Positions 43,265 to 53,593 of a stretch of DNA of 64,000 nt are shown here, piece by piece. The position numbers were made by a program, and so were the translations under genes. Below the pieces are notes generated by a model that saw only the letters and a program-made list of their open reading frames with translations, was not told where the DNA came from and searched no databases. Every line of letters starts with the position of its first letter. Position 1 is the stretch's first letter. The stretch is from Bryobacteraceae bacterium (lineage in GTDB: Bacteria > Acidobacteriota > Terriglobia > Bryobacterales > Bryobacteraceae): the NCBI GenBank assembly GCA_025055455.1, contig JANWXD010000003.1, positions 62,001 to 126,000 of the forward strand, read 5' to 3'.

Positions 43265-44512
43265 ATGGCTCTTGCGTCGTCTTCCACCGGGACGCCGCCC
43301 GTTGAGTCCGTCATCGAGCTCGAACGGGACTACCTGCTGCAAAACTACAGCCGGTATCCGATCGTGGTCCGGCGTGGCAAGGGCTGCTGGCTGTACGACG
43401 CCGCAGGGCGCCGTTATCTGGATCTGATCTCGGGCATCGGCGTCAATGCCCTGGGCCACGCTCATCCGAGAATCTTGCGGGTACTCCGCGAACAGGCCGG
43501 TCTATTGATTCACTGCTCCAACCTTTACTATCACGACTACCAGGCGCCGCTCGCCAAGCAACTCGCCGAACGAAGTGGGCTGCACCGATGTTTTTTTTGC
43601 AACTCCGGAACGGAAGCGATGGAGGGCGCCCTAAAGATGATCCGGGCCCACGGCCGACGGATTCATCCAGAGAAATATGAGATCGTCTCTCTGGAGAATT
43701 CCTTTCACGGCCGGACCCTGGGCGCGCTTTCCGTCACCGGCCAGGAAAAATACCGCCGGGATTTTGAACCGCTGCTGGGGGGAGTCAGGTTCGTGCCTGG
43801 CAACGACGAAGCGGCCCTGGAGGCCGCTGTGAGCGAGCGCACGGCCGGGATCGTGCTGGAGTGGATCCAGGGAGAGGGCGGCGTGGTGCCCTTGAGAGTG
43901 GAGTATGCGCGCAAGGCGCGGGAGCTGGCGGATCGCTTCGACGCGCTTCTGCTCTTCGACGAGATCCAGTGTGGCCTGGGGCGCACGGGCAGGTATTTTG
44001 CTTACCAGCTCGCGGAACCACCGGTCCTGCCCGACATTGCCGTAGTGGCTAAGCCCCTGGCCTGCGGCCTGCCGTTGGGGGCGATTCTGGCCAATGAGAA
44101 GGCGGCCTCCACCATCGGCCCGGGCATGCACGGCTCCACGTTCGGCGGCGGCCCGCTCGCCTGTCGCGTGGCGCTGGAGTTTCTGGACATCCTCGACGGA
44201 CAATTGCTGCACATCCACACCGCGGGAGGGTACTTCCGGCGGGAGTTGTGCGAGCTGGCGCGTCACCACAGTTTCGTACGCGAAGTCCGCGGCTTCGGCC
44301 TGATGGTCGGAGTCGAGCTGAGTATTCCCGGCAAAGAGCTGGTGGTCGAGGCGCTCAAAGAGGGCCTGCTGATCAATTGCACGCAAGAACGGGTGCTGCG
44401 ATTCTTGCCCCCGTATGTCATCACCGAGCCGGAGCTCGAACGGGCGGTGAAGATTCTCGGAAAACTTTTTAAGAAGGTCAAACCGCCGGAGATCGGGGAG
44501 CCAGCACCGTAG
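43265..44512 (+). CDS. Class III aminotransferase, acetylornithine aminotransferase-like
   Basis: 415 residues, PLP fold type I. SGIGVNALGHAHPRIL and FFCNSGTEAMEGALKMIRAH match the class III family, LLLFDEIQCGLGRTGRYFAYQ holds the PLP-binding Asp, and the Schiff-base Lys is in VVAKPLACGLPLGAIL. The closest well-known activity is acetylornithine (ArgD) or N-succinyldiaminopimelate aminotransfer; 4-aminobutyrate aminotransferase is an alternative. No other arginine gene is near. The C-terminal 20 residues are a basic extension. Confidence 0.85.
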   Translation: MALASSSTGTPPVESVIELERDYLLQNYSRYPIVVRRGKGCWLYDAAGRRYLDLISGIGVNALGHAHPRILRVLREQAGLLIHCSNLYYHDYQAPLAKQLAERSGLHRCFFCNSGTEAMEGALKMIRAHGRRIHPEKYEIVSLENSFHGRTLGALSVTGQEKYRRDFEPLLGGVRFVPGNDEAALEAAVSERTAGIVLEWIQGEGGVVPLRVEYARKARELADRFDALLLFDEIQCGLGRTGRYFAYQLAEPPVLPDIAVVAKPLACGLPLGAILANEKAASTIGPGMHGSTFGGGPLACRVALEFLDILDGQLLHIHTAGGYFRRELCELARHHSFVREVRGFGLMVGVELSIPGKELVVEALKEGLLINCTQERVLRFLPPYVITEPELERAVKILGKLFKKVKPPEIGEPAP

Positions 44513-44540
44513 ACTTACAATCGAAATAGCGGCGCGCGGC

Positions 44541-45554
44541 ATGAAAATCGTCACGAATTTTCCTCGATTTCCGGCCCAGTTTCGATCCCACTCCGGGGTT
44601 TGCGGGGAATCCCGCACCGCGACGACGCTGTGGCAGTTTCTGCGGCACGCGCGCTGGGCCGATCTGCTGTTGGTCAACTGCGACGTCGCCCTCACGCTGA
44701 AGCTGGCTCTGGTATTTTTTTTGCTGCCCTTTCTCCGGCGGCCGATCCTGGCCAACGATATCGTGCTGCGGAAGCCCCAGACGTGGAAGGCGCGGCTGTC
44801 CTGTCCGGTCAAACGCTGGCTCTTTTCGCGGATCGAATATTTTTCGCTGTATCAGAAAGATTTGGAGGGATATCAGCGTTACTTCGGCATCGGGCCGGAC
44901 CGCGCCTGGTACGTGCCGTTCAAGGCGAATATCCGTTACCGCTACGCTTACCCGGTAAGCGACGATGGGGAGTACGTGTTGTGTTTCGGATACTCGGACC
45001 GCGACTACGACCTGTTTTTTGACGCGGTGGAACGTGTGGGGTGCCCGGCGGCGATCCCGCGACCGGATTGGAAATCGCTCCGAGTGCATGGCGCCCGGTT
45101 CACCCGCCCGCTGGAGGCCCTGCCGGCCAATGTCCGACTGCTCGAGGACGACGGCTCGGTGGAATCGATGATTCGCATGATTGCCGGAGCGCGCGTCGTG
45201 GCGATCCCGGTCCTTCCCTCCCGCATCGCCCCATCGGGCATCAGCGCGTGTCTGAACAGCATGCTAATGGGGAAGTGCGTCGTGATCACCGAGGGACCCG
45301 GAATTAGCGATGTCTTCGAGCCGTCTCAGGCTCTGATGGTCCCGCCCGGCGATGTGGCGGCGTTGGCGGCGGCCATCGAGACGGCATGGCGGGACGAAAC
45401 GCTCCGTCGGCACGTGGCGGAGGCGGGGCGCCGCTACGCGGAAGCCTGCGGCGGCGAGCCGGAACTGCGGCAGCGGCTGATTGACCTGGCGGCGCAGTTG
45501 CTCGCCAGCCCGGTGCCCCAGCGAGCCCACACCTCGGCGCGGCAGCAAATATGA
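44541..45554 (+). CDS. Glycosyltransferase (GT4-like, divergent)
   Basis: 337 residues. The C-terminal half fits the GT4 nucleotide-sugar domain: GARVVAIPVLPSRIAPSGISACLNSMLMGKCVVITEGPGISDVF, where the usual EGxGxxxLEAMA is changed to a form with less conserved acid residues. The N-terminal half has one hydrophobic stretch (LKLALVFFLLPFLRRPILAND). It opens the polysaccharide block and its end lies 40 bp before the flippase start. TACAAT lies 20 bases before the ATG. Confidence 0.78.
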   Translation: MKIVTNFPRFPAQFRSHSGVCGESRTATTLWQFLRHARWADLLLVNCDVALTLKLALVFFLLPFLRRPILANDIVLRKPQTWKARLSCPVKRWLFSRIEYFSLYQKDLEGYQRYFGIGPDRAWYVPFKANIRYRYAYPVSDDGEYVLCFGYSDRDYDLFFDAVERVGCPAAIPRPDWKSLRVHGARFTRPLEALPANVRLLEDDGSVESMIRMIAGARVVAIPVLPSRIAPSGISACLNSMLMGKCVVITEGPGISDVFEPSQALMVPPGDVAALAAAIETAWRDETLRRHVAEAGRRYAEACGGEPELRQRLIDLAAQLLASPVPQRAHTSARQQI

Positions 45555-45594
45555 CGGGCTTGCCCGCCCATCGGTGGCCCACTGGCGAAGCGGC

Positions 45595-47172
45595 ATGAAG
45601 CCCGAGTCGCCCCCCGTTGCCGCATCCCTCGAGGCTCTGCTGGGCCGCCGGCGCTATCTCCTGAACATTTTCTGGAGCTGGCTCGGGTCGGGCACGCTGG
45701 TCGTAGTGGGCCTTCTGTTGCCGCCCTTCTTGATCCGGCAGCTCGGCTCGGCCCGGTACGGGATGTGGGCCCTGGCGCTCTCCTTCGTCGAATATTTCTG
45801 GCTGATCGACCTAGGCTTTCGTCCGGCCACGGTGAAGTACGCCGCCGAATACCGCGCCCTCAACCGCACGGCGGAGTTGAACCAACTCCTCAGCACCGCT
45901 CTGAGCTACTCGGCGATGTGCGGGACGGTGGTATTTGCCCTGCTGTGGTTCAACGCGGAGCGCATTGCGGCGTATTTCAACATCGGCGCTCCCGAGTTTG
46001 CGGTTCTGATCCGTTTGGTGGCCGTGAGCTGGGCCTTCGGTTTGGTCTTCAATGTCTTCAGCGCGGCGCTGGAGGGCTTTCAGCGCTTCGACCTCACCAA
46101 TGCCATCAGCATCCTGGCCACCTTGGTCCGGAGCGTGGCCGTGGTCATCGTGGTCTGGTTGGGCTACGGGCTGTGGGGCATGGGGGTGGTGTTGGCGGCC
46201 GTGCAGGGCGCCAGCTACCTGGCATTTCTCGGATTCGCGCTCCGCATCTATCCGGAGATGCGTTTGTCGCCCCGCCAGGTCACCTGGAGCATGGTGCGCC
46301 GCTTGGCGGGTTACGCGCGGCAAGTGGTGTCGGGAGTCGTGGCCGCGCGCCTGCTGCAAGCTGGCATGCCGTCGCTGATCGCCTATTCTTTGCCGGTGCA
46401 GCACGTCACCTACTACACGGTGTCGCAGCGCATGTTGGAATATGTGGCGGACGTGATCGGTCGTATCGGGTGGGTGACGAGTCCGCGGGCCTCGGCCTGG
46501 ATGGCCCACGGCGATCGCCAACGCATTCTGCGCCTGTCGGAATATGGGAACCTTTACTGTCTGACGCTCTGGCTGCTGCCGGCGGCTTTCCTGATGGTGT
46601 TCAGCGAGAACGTGTGCCGCCTGTGGGTGAACGCCGAGTTTGCCGCGCAGGCTCGCATGCTGCTGCCGCTGTTGATTGCCAGCTACACCTTCTGGATGGG
46701 GCAGTTCATTTCGGCCTCGATTCTGATGGGGATCGGGCGCTACGAAACGTATTCGCTGTCGCTGTTGGCCGAGGCGGTGCTGATCCTGGCAAGCTGCCTG
46801 ATTCTCTTCCCGCGAATGGGGCTGGCCGGTGGGGTGGCGGCCTTCAGCGGCTGGGTGGCGCTGAATCGCTGCGTGAATCTGAGCCGCATTTTCTGCCGGG
46901 AGTTTCAGCTTTCCTGGCGACGGTTCATGGGCAAGATCTACCCGCGCCCTCTGGCGCTGGCGGGGGCTTCGGTGCTGGCGCTGCAGTTGTGGAAACAGGT
47001 GCTTCCCGGTGAGTCGTGGCCGGAGCTGTTCGCCCTCTGGACGCTGCACTGCCTGTTGTACGGGGCGGCGGCGGCCGTGCTCGTGCTGCGCCCGGATCAT
47101 CGGGCGCTGTTGCTGGAGAAGGCGGCCTCCTGGCGCCGGCGCCTCACTGTGCGGCCGAGCGGAGGGGATTGA
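45595..47172 (+). CDS. Wzx-like polysaccharide flippase (MOP superfamily)
   Basis: 525 residues with about 12-14 hydrophobic segments. The N-terminal LLNIFWSWLGSGTLVVVGLLLPPFLIRQLGSARYGMWALALSF is the usual entry of lipid-linked oligosaccharide flippases, and LIDLGFRPATVKYAAEYRA follows. It should move undecaprenyl-linked repeat units across the inner membrane. It lies between a GT4-like and a GT2 gene. The ATG at 45595 is the first in a frame that is open further upstream; an earlier start inside the preceding gene is not excluded. Confidence 0.87.
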   Translation: MKPESPPVAASLEALLGRRRYLLNIFWSWLGSGTLVVVGLLLPPFLIRQLGSARYGMWALALSFVEYFWLIDLGFRPATVKYAAEYRALNRTAELNQLLSTALSYSAMCGTVVFALLWFNAERIAAYFNIGAPEFAVLIRLVAVSWAFGLVFNVFSAALEGFQRFDLTNAISILATLVRSVAVVIVVWLGYGLWGMGVVLAAVQGASYLAFLGFALRIYPEMRLSPRQVTWSMVRRLAGYARQVVSGVVAARLLQAGMPSLIAYSLPVQHVTYYTVSQRMLEYVADVIGRIGWVTSPRASAWMAHGDRQRILRLSEYGNLYCLTLWLLPAAFLMVFSENVCRLWVNAEFAAQARMLLPLLIASYTFWMGQFISASILMGIGRYETYSLSLLAEAVLILASCLILFPRMGLAGGVAAFSGWVALNRCVNLSRIFCREFQLSWRRFMGKIYPRPLALAGASVLALQLWKQVLPGESWPELFALWTLHCLLYGAAAAVLVLRPDHRALLLEKAASWRRRLTVRPSGGD

Positions 47173-47219
47173 GCCGCCCCCGGCGCAGGCCGCGCAGCGA
47201 CTTACGAGACAATGAGATC

Positions 47220-48347
47220 GTGATTGCCGCGGCGGTGTTTCTCGGGGCGGCGGCGGGCCTCATCTACGTGGTCTTGCTGTATCCGCTGCTGTTGGCGCTG
47301 CTGGCCCGGTGGTTTCCGAAGCCCGTCGTGCGTCGGTGGGAGCCCCGAACGGTTACGGTGATCATCGCGGCCCGCAATGCCGAGCGCTGGATCCGGCGCA
47401 AGCTGGAATCCGTGCTGGCCTCCGATTATCCGCGGGAGCTGCTCGATGTGCTCGTGGTCTCCGACGGCTCCACGGACCGCACCGAAGAGATCGTCCGCTC
47501 GTTCGCCGATCGGGGCGTGCGGCTGCTAGTGGTGCCGTCGGGAGGCAAGCCGGCCGCCCTCAACGCCGCCTTCCCACATGCGCGCGGGGAACTGCTGTTG
47601 TTGACGGACGTCCGCCAGATTCTCGAGCCAGATTGCTTGAAGCGCTTGGTGTGCGTCATGGCGGATCCGACCGTGGGAGCGGTCAGCGGGAACTTGATCA
47701 TCCGTCCGGGCGCCAGCGAGGAGGAGCGCAGCACGGGCCTCTACTGGCGGTACGAGACTTGGATCCGGCGCAATTTGAGCCGTGTGGATTCCTTGCTCGG
47801 CGCCACCGGCCCGATTTATCTCGTGCGGCGGGATTTGGTCCAGCCCATCCCTCCGGACCAGTTGCTGGACGATGTGTATCTGCCGCTGTCGATCCACCTC
47901 AAGGGTTATCGGCTCGTGCTGGAAGAGGACGCGGTGGCCTACGACGAGCCCACCACCGTAGCTTCGGAGTTCCGGCGAAAGGTCCGCACGCAGGCCGGCG
48001 TGCTGCAACTGCTGTGGACCTTTCCCGGACTGTTCGGCCGCGCCAACCGCATGCGCTTCCATTTTGTGAGCCTGAAACTGGGCCGATTAGCGCTGCCGTA
48101 TCTGCTGGCCGCCCTGCTGATTTCCGCCCTCGCCATGCCGGCGCCTTGGCGGTGGATGCTGGCCGGGCCGCAGTTGGCCGCTTATGGGATCGCGCTGGCC
48201 GATTTCGTTGTCCCGCGGGGATGGCGGCTGAAACGCCTCACCGCGCCGGCGCGCGCCTTCGGGGCGTTAGTGCTGGCCGCGCTGTTCGCCCTATCGGTCT
48301 TGGTGGTCCCGCCGCGCTCGCTGTGGGTGGAGGCCCGGCCCAGCTGA
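47220..48347 (+). CDS. Membrane-bound family 2 glycosyltransferase
   Basis: 375 residues from GTG 47220. One N-terminal helix is followed by the GT2 domain: VTVIIAARNAERWIRRKLESVL, DVLVVSDGSTDRTEEIV, LLLLTDVRQILEPD (DxD-like acidic site) and LLDDVYLPLSIHLKGYR. Three helices close the protein. It resembles processive or biofilm-type GT2 enzymes (IcaA/BcsA-like) but lacks a QxxRW box in usual form (FRRKVRTQAGVLQLLW is the nearest). GACAAT ends six bases before the GTG; an upstream ATG at 47212 meets a stop in three codons. Confidence 0.83.
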   Translation: MIAAAVFLGAAAGLIYVVLLYPLLLALLARWFPKPVVRRWEPRTVTVIIAARNAERWIRRKLESVLASDYPRELLDVLVVSDGSTDRTEEIVRSFADRGVRLLVVPSGGKPAALNAAFPHARGELLLLTDVRQILEPDCLKRLVCVMADPTVGAVSGNLIIRPGASEEERSTGLYWRYETWIRRNLSRVDSLLGATGPIYLVRRDLVQPIPPDQLLDDVYLPLSIHLKGYRLVLEEDAVAYDEPTTVASEFRRKVRTQAGVLQLLWTFPGLFGRANRMRFHFVSLKLGRLALPYLLAALLISALAMPAPWRWMLAGPQLAAYGIALADFVVPRGWRLKRLTAPARAFGALVLAALFALSVLVVPPRSLWVEARPS

Positions 48348-48348
48348 C

Positions 48349-49847
<1,499 letters not shown>

Positions 49848-49851
<4 letters not shown>

Positions 49852-50111
49852 GAACGTGAGATCTTCCGGGCGCGCAGGAAAGAAGAGATCCCGAACCAAG
49901 CCATGATCAGGATGAAGATGGCCGAGAGAACCACACGGAACAGGCCTTCTCCAGTTTCGGCGAACTCCCGCCAGCTGCGGATGGTGCCGGGAATGGGAAT
50001 CGCGGCCAGGGCCAGAAAAAGGAAGCCGATCACCTCGTTCCACAAAGCGCGCAGCGGCTTCAAGACCCCAGGCAAGACATGATGGAGGAACTGGCGGACC
50101 AGTGCCCACAT
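49848..50111 (-). CDS. Small membrane protein coupled to methylmalonyl-CoA mutase
   Basis: 87 residues, [16 protein letters not shown] at the N-terminus, then two hydrophobic segments (about 24-40 and 57-77) and a basic end [10 protein letters not shown]. No family recognised. GGGAGA stands just before the ATG, and TACGAT lies 13-14 bases upstream as a likely -10, so it begins the unit. Its TGA overlaps the mutase ATG. Because mutase translation seems to depend on it, a functional link is possible but unproven. Confidence 0.7.
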
Positions 50112-50214
50112 TCTCCCGGCTTCTATCGTAACAGTTGCGACGTCATTCTGCCGATGGTTTCTACGCCTGGACAACAGGCAGGAAGGTGGTATGCTGGGAG
50201 GCGAAGGGGACACC

Positions 50215-50520
50215 TTGGACGAACGACTCAAGCGGCTCATGCAAGAGTTGGGCAACGCCATCAACGAATCCTTGTCCGAGTCCGAGCGGATCGCGGAGGC
50301 TCTGGGGGAGATCCGCCGCGCTGGGTACGAAGTTTTCTTGGTGCTCGAAGCGACGATCGGCTTCAACAAGCGCGACGATGCGGCCGAAAAGATGCCCGAG
50401 CCGCGTGCGGGAAGACGCCAAGCAGCGCACGACCATAAGGTGAGCAGCATCCAGTGGACCGCGCAAGACGAAAAATTCCTCCGCGCCTTGAAGATCTCCT
50501 TGGAAGACGATCCGCGCTGA
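50215..50520 (+). CDS. Small conserved-looking protein of unknown function
   Basis: 101 residues if TTG 50215 is the start (AAGGGG in front); ATG 50191 would give 109 residues but overlaps the -10-like TATGCT at 50190-50195. A helix DERLKRLMQELGNAINESLSESERIAEALGEIRRAGYEVFLVLEATIGF is followed by a charged link and WTAQDEKFLRALKIS. It is soluble and acidic. No family recognised. It is divergent from the mutase unit. Confidence 0.65.
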   Translation: MDERLKRLMQELGNAINESLSESERIAEALGEIRRAGYEVFLVLEATIGFNKRDDAAEKMPEPRAGRRQAAHDHKVSSIQWTAQDEKFLRALKISLEDDPR

Positions 50521-50556
50521 ACCTGGCGCACGGATGCGTGCGGTTGGCGGCGAACC

Positions 50557-51582
50557 TCACAGCACGTACTGATAGACTGCCCAGGTTTGGGCTGCCGCCC
50601 GCTCCCAACTGAACTCGGCAGCTCGTTTGTACCCTTCCGTGACCAACTTTTCCCGCAGAGAGGAGTCCGCGAGCAAGGCCTGCAAGCCGTGGGCGATCGC
50701 TTCGCTATCCTCTGGATCCACGAGCACGGCGGCGTTTCCCGCGATTTCGGCCGGCGCCGAACGATTGGAAGTGAGTACCGGCACACCGGAGGCCATCGCT
50801 TCGAGCACGGGAAGGCCGAAGCCTTCCTCCAGCGAAGGAAACGCCAGCACCGCGGCTCGCGCATACAGCTCGGCCAGCCGCTCCTCGGAGACGTAACCGA
50901 GCACCTCGATGTCGTCTCGCCGGGAGCTGCGCCGGATGCGGTCCAAGATTTCCTCGGCGCCGTAGCCGGACCCTCCGGCGAGGGCCAGGCGCCAGCCGGG
51001 TTCGATCCGCTCGAAGGCCTCGATGAGGCGGACGATGTTCTTGCGGCGCTGGATCGCTCCGACGTGTAAGATCAGCCTTTCCCGGGCCACGCCCGATGGC
51101 GCCGGCCGGAGCTTGATGCCATGCGGAACCACACGCACGCGCGCCGATTCCACGCCCAGCAGGTCCCGCACCTGGCGCGCCGTGAACTGGGATACCGCGA
51201 TGATCAGGTCGGAGCGCGCCGCGGCCTCCCGGGCCTGCGCGGCGAAGCGGGCGCGGAATTCCGGCGTGGCGTAGTCGCCCGTCAGGACGAACAGGTCGTG
51301 AAACGTCGCCACCGCACGGCGCAGTCGCGCCCGGGGCAAGCGCTGGTTCAGGCCGTGGAACAGGGCCGCAGCCGGCGTCCAGGTTTCCCAGAAAATGCGG
51401 CGCCGGCCATTGGCGGGTACCGCAGCGCCCAGAGAGGCCAGGAACCGGTGAGGGCGGTAACAGTACAGGAAGGAGACCTCCGGATGGGCTGCGGCGAGCG
51501 CGCGCAGGATCTCCCGGCAGTAGACGCCGACGCCCGTCGGCCTGTCGCCGACGCTATAGGTGGCATCTAGGGCGATCCTCAC
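50557..51582 (-). CDS. Family 4 glycosyltransferase
   Basis: 341 residues from GTG 51582. The N-terminal RIALDATYSVGDRPTGVGVYCREIL contains the donor/acceptor loop with RPTGVGVY, and the C-terminal domain has ILHVGAIQRRKNIVRLIEAF, VLGYVSEERLAELYARA and the E-x7-E box FPSLEEGFGLPVLEAMASG. It resembles mannosyl- or rhamnosyl-transferases of O-antigen-type clusters. Its GTG overlaps the TGA of the sigma-54 activator gene upstream, an unusual pairing that suggests shared control. Confidence 0.9.
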   Translation of the reverse strand: MRIALDATYSVGDRPTGVGVYCREILRALAAAHPEVSFLYCYRPHRFLASLGAAVPANGRRRIFWETWTPAAALFHGLNQRLPRARLRRAVATFHDLFVLTGDYATPEFRARFAAQAREAAARSDLIIAVSQFTARQVRDLLGVESARVRVVPHGIKLRPAPSGVARERLILHVGAIQRRKNIVRLIEAFERIEPGWRLALAGGSGYGAEEILDRIRRSSRRDDIEVLGYVSEERLAELYARAAVLAFPSLEEGFGLPVLEAMASGVPVLTSNRSAPAEIAGNAAVLVDPEDSEAIAHGLQALLADSSLREKLVTEGYKRAAEFSWERAAAQTWAVYQYVL

Positions 51583-52727
51583 TCGGTGATGCGATATTCC
51601 TTGAGCTTTCGGTATAAAGTGGTCCGGCCAATTCCCAGCAGGTGCGCCGCCATCACTCGATCGCCTTTGGTGTACTCGAGGGCGTGAAGGATGGCGCGTC
51701 GTTCGAGTTCCGCCATGGGCAAGATGCCTTCGGGCGCGGCGAAGCCTCTGGACGAGTCGCCGAACAGCGGCAACTGATCGCGATGCGAGGCGCCGCGTTC
51801 CGCGCGCCCGTCTCCTGTCGGGCTGCGCCGCGGCGGATCGAACCAGAGTCCCTCGGCCGCCGCGCCCGCTTCGCCACCCCGGTTGGCAACGCGCTCGGCC
51901 AAGTGACCGAGGCTGCGGGCCGAGCCGCACGCGGCGGCAGAGAGGCGCTCCGCTTTGCGCGCCTCCAGGTGATGCTGAATCGCGGAGGGCAGATCCGCGG
52001 TGTGGAGCAGAGGCCCGGAGTTGATGGCGACCATGCGCTGGATGGCATTTTCGAGTTCCCGCACGTTGCCCGGCCAGTCGTAAGACAGCATGGCCTCCAG
52101 GCACTCCCGCGTGAGGGTGTGGTTGTTGCCGTAGCGCGCCAGGAAATGGTTCGCCAGCAGGGGAATGTCCTCCTTGCGCTCCCGCAGCGGCGGGAGGCGG
52201 AGATTGACCACGCTGAGGCGGTAGTACAGATCCCGGCGGAAGGTGCCGCGCTCGACCGCCTGCGCCAAATCCTGATTCGTGGCGGCGATGACGCGGAAGT
52301 CGGCTTTGCGCCGGGTGACGGAACCCACGGGGCGGAATTCTTTTTCCTGAAGCAGGCGCAAGAGCTTGGTCTGGAGTTCGACGGGCAACTCGCCGATTTC
52401 GTCGAAGAAGGCTGTGCCGCCGTCGGCGAGCTCGACGAGGCCCGTTTTCGCCGTCACGGCCCCGGTAAAGGCGCCGCGCACGTGGCCGAACAATTCGCTC
52501 TCCAGCAGAGGACCTGACAGCGCCGAACAGTCGATCGGAACGAACGGTCCCACGTTACGCACGGCGTGAATGGCGCGCGCCACCACTTCCTTGCCTGTGC
52601 CGGTTTCGCCCAGCAGCAGCACCGGCACTCTGCTGCGGCCGAGCTTCTGGATCAGTTCCAGGATCTGGCGGATCCGGGGGGACTGCCCCACGAGGACCGG
52701 CGGGGCGTCCATCCGGTCGGAGGACAT
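51579..52727 (-). CDS. Sigma-54-dependent activator without receiver domain
   Basis: 382 residues. The AAA+ domain (about 12-240) has Walker A GETGTGKE, the sigma-54 contact loop GAFTGA, FFDEIGELPVELQTKLLRLLQ and the R-finger region RRDLYYRLSVVNLRLPPLRERKEDIP. A Fis-type HTH ends the protein (GDRVMAAHLLGIGRTTLYRKLKEY). There is no receiver, GAF or PAS domain, and a low-complexity region of about 70 residues separates AAA+ from HTH, as in PspF-like activators controlled by protein partners. TATAAT lies 10 bases before the ATG. The downstream glycosyltransferase gene overlaps it, so it may be co-regulated. Confidence 0.92.
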   Translation of the reverse strand: MSSDRMDAPPVLVGQSPRIRQILELIQKLGRSRVPVLLLGETGTGKEVVARAIHAVRNVGPFVPIDCSALSGPLLESELFGHVRGAFTGAVTAKTGLVELADGGTAFFDEIGELPVELQTKLLRLLQEKEFRPVGSVTRRKADFRVIAATNQDLAQAVERGTFRRDLYYRLSVVNLRLPPLRERKEDIPLLANHFLARYGNNHTLTRECLEAMLSYDWPGNVRELENAIQRMVAINSGPLLHTADLPSAIQHHLEARKAERLSAAACGSARSLGHLAERVANRGGEAGAAAEGLWFDPPRRSPTGDGRAERGASHRDQLPLFGDSSRGFAAPEGILPMAELERRAILHALEYTKGDRVMAAHLLGIGRTTLYRKLKEYRITE

Positions 52728-52737
52728 GTCTGGATCA

Positions 52738-52743
52738 ATTATA
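52738..52743 (-). promoter_or_regulatory. -10 element (TATAAT) of the sigma-54 activator gene
   Basis: A perfect TATAAT on the minus strand ends ten bases before ATG 52727, leaving a leader of about four bases. This is a near-leaderless arrangement without a Shine-Dalgarno. Confidence 0.5.
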
Positions 52744-53407
52744 GGCCATCCGCCCCGATCTCATCGAGGCGAACCACGAAGGCCTCTCCGAAGGCGACGC
52801 GGAGACGATCGGCCAGCACTCGGGCCGAGTCCAGGCTCGGCTCGCGGCCCACGATGACGCGCCACACGGGCGGATCGCCGTCGCGGAACACCAGGCGGCT
52901 CTCTCCAAAGCGCCGGGCGCGGTCGCGCGCGCGCTCGGCGTTAGCCCGGTCGCGGAAGGCGCCGACCTGCACCCCGAAGGGACCCCTCTCGGGAGGTGCG
53001 GCCGGCGCGATGACTTCCAGACGCACGCGCGCCGTGCCGGGACCGATCATCGCCAGCCGGCGCGCCGCCGCGCGGGACAGATCCACGATCCGCCCTTCCA
53101 CGAACGGACCGCGATCGTTGATGCGCACCACGACGGCGCGCCGGTTGTCGAGGTTGCGCACGTGCACCCACGTGCCGAAGGGAAGGGTGCGGTGCGCAGC
53201 GGTCAGCTGCTCCATGTCGTAGATCTCGCCGCTGGCGGTGCGCCGGCCGTGATAGGGCCGCCCGTACCAGCTCGCGATCCCGGTCTCGGTCCAGCCGGGA
53301 GCGGGCGCCGCCGGCACGGGCGGCCTCTTTTTCCTCGCGCATGCGGCCAGCAGCGCAGCGAGGGCGGCTCCTAGGCTGCGGCGCGTGATGCGGGCGCTCG
53401 GCTCCAT
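52739..53407 (-). CDS. rlpA: RlpA-family septal lytic transglycosylase lipoprotein
   Basis: 222 residues. The signal peptide ends in LAAC (Cys23) so it is a lipoprotein; TRRSLGAA just before is twin-arginine-like. The double-psi beta-barrel (about 40-130) has GIASWYGRPYHGRRTASGE and RNLDNRRAVVVRINDRGPF with the catalytic-site residues. A C-terminal SPOR domain (about 150-222, PFGVQVGAFRDRANAERARDRA) should bind denuded glycan at the division septum. TCTAAT ends six bases before the ATG. Confidence 0.9.
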   Translation of the reverse strand: MEPSARITRRSLGAALAALLAACARKKRPPVPAAPAPGWTETGIASWYGRPYHGRRTASGEIYDMEQLTAAHRTLPFGTWVHVRNLDNRRAVVVRINDRGPFVEGRIVDLSRAAARRLAMIGPGTARVRLEVIAPAAPPERGPFGVQVGAFRDRANAERARDRARRFGESRLVFRDGDPPVWRVIVGREPSLDSARVLADRLRVAFGEAFVVRLDEIGADGL

Positions 53408-53501
53408 GGTCCTATTAGAACAATTCGGCGGTTTCGCGTTTTTCCTCCGGGCGCGGGACGGCGTTGGCTCGCGGTTTCCGGCGCTCGCATGCATTTTTCT
53501 C

Positions 53502-53530
53502 TTGACTTTCAGACGATTTGACTTTATATA
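53502..53530 (+). promoter_or_regulatory. Near-consensus sigma-70 promoter of the Lys-rich peptide unit
   Basis: TTGACT (53502-53507), 17 bases, then TATATA (53525-53530): the strongest -35/-10 pair in the window and strikingly AT-rich against the surroundings. A second TTGACTTT starts at 53518, 16 bp after the first, forming a direct repeat. Predicted transcript start is about 53537. Confidence 0.75.
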
Positions 53531-53541
53531 TGAATCACGCT

Positions 53542-53576
53542 GCGATCTTTTCCGAGATCGCGCGACATTCGAATGT
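53542..53576 (+). promoter_or_regulatory. Structured 5' leader: hairpin and 12 bp palindrome
   Basis: GCGATCT (53542-53548) pairs with AGATCGC (53555-53561) around a six-base loop. Four bases later comes the perfect palindrome ACATTCGAATGT (53565-53576). Both lie in the 57 nt leader before the peptide ATG and leave the ribosome binding site GAGGGAGA free. They may stabilise the RNA or bind a regulator. Confidence 0.55.
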
Positions 53577-53593
53577 TGAGGGAGAATCAAGCG

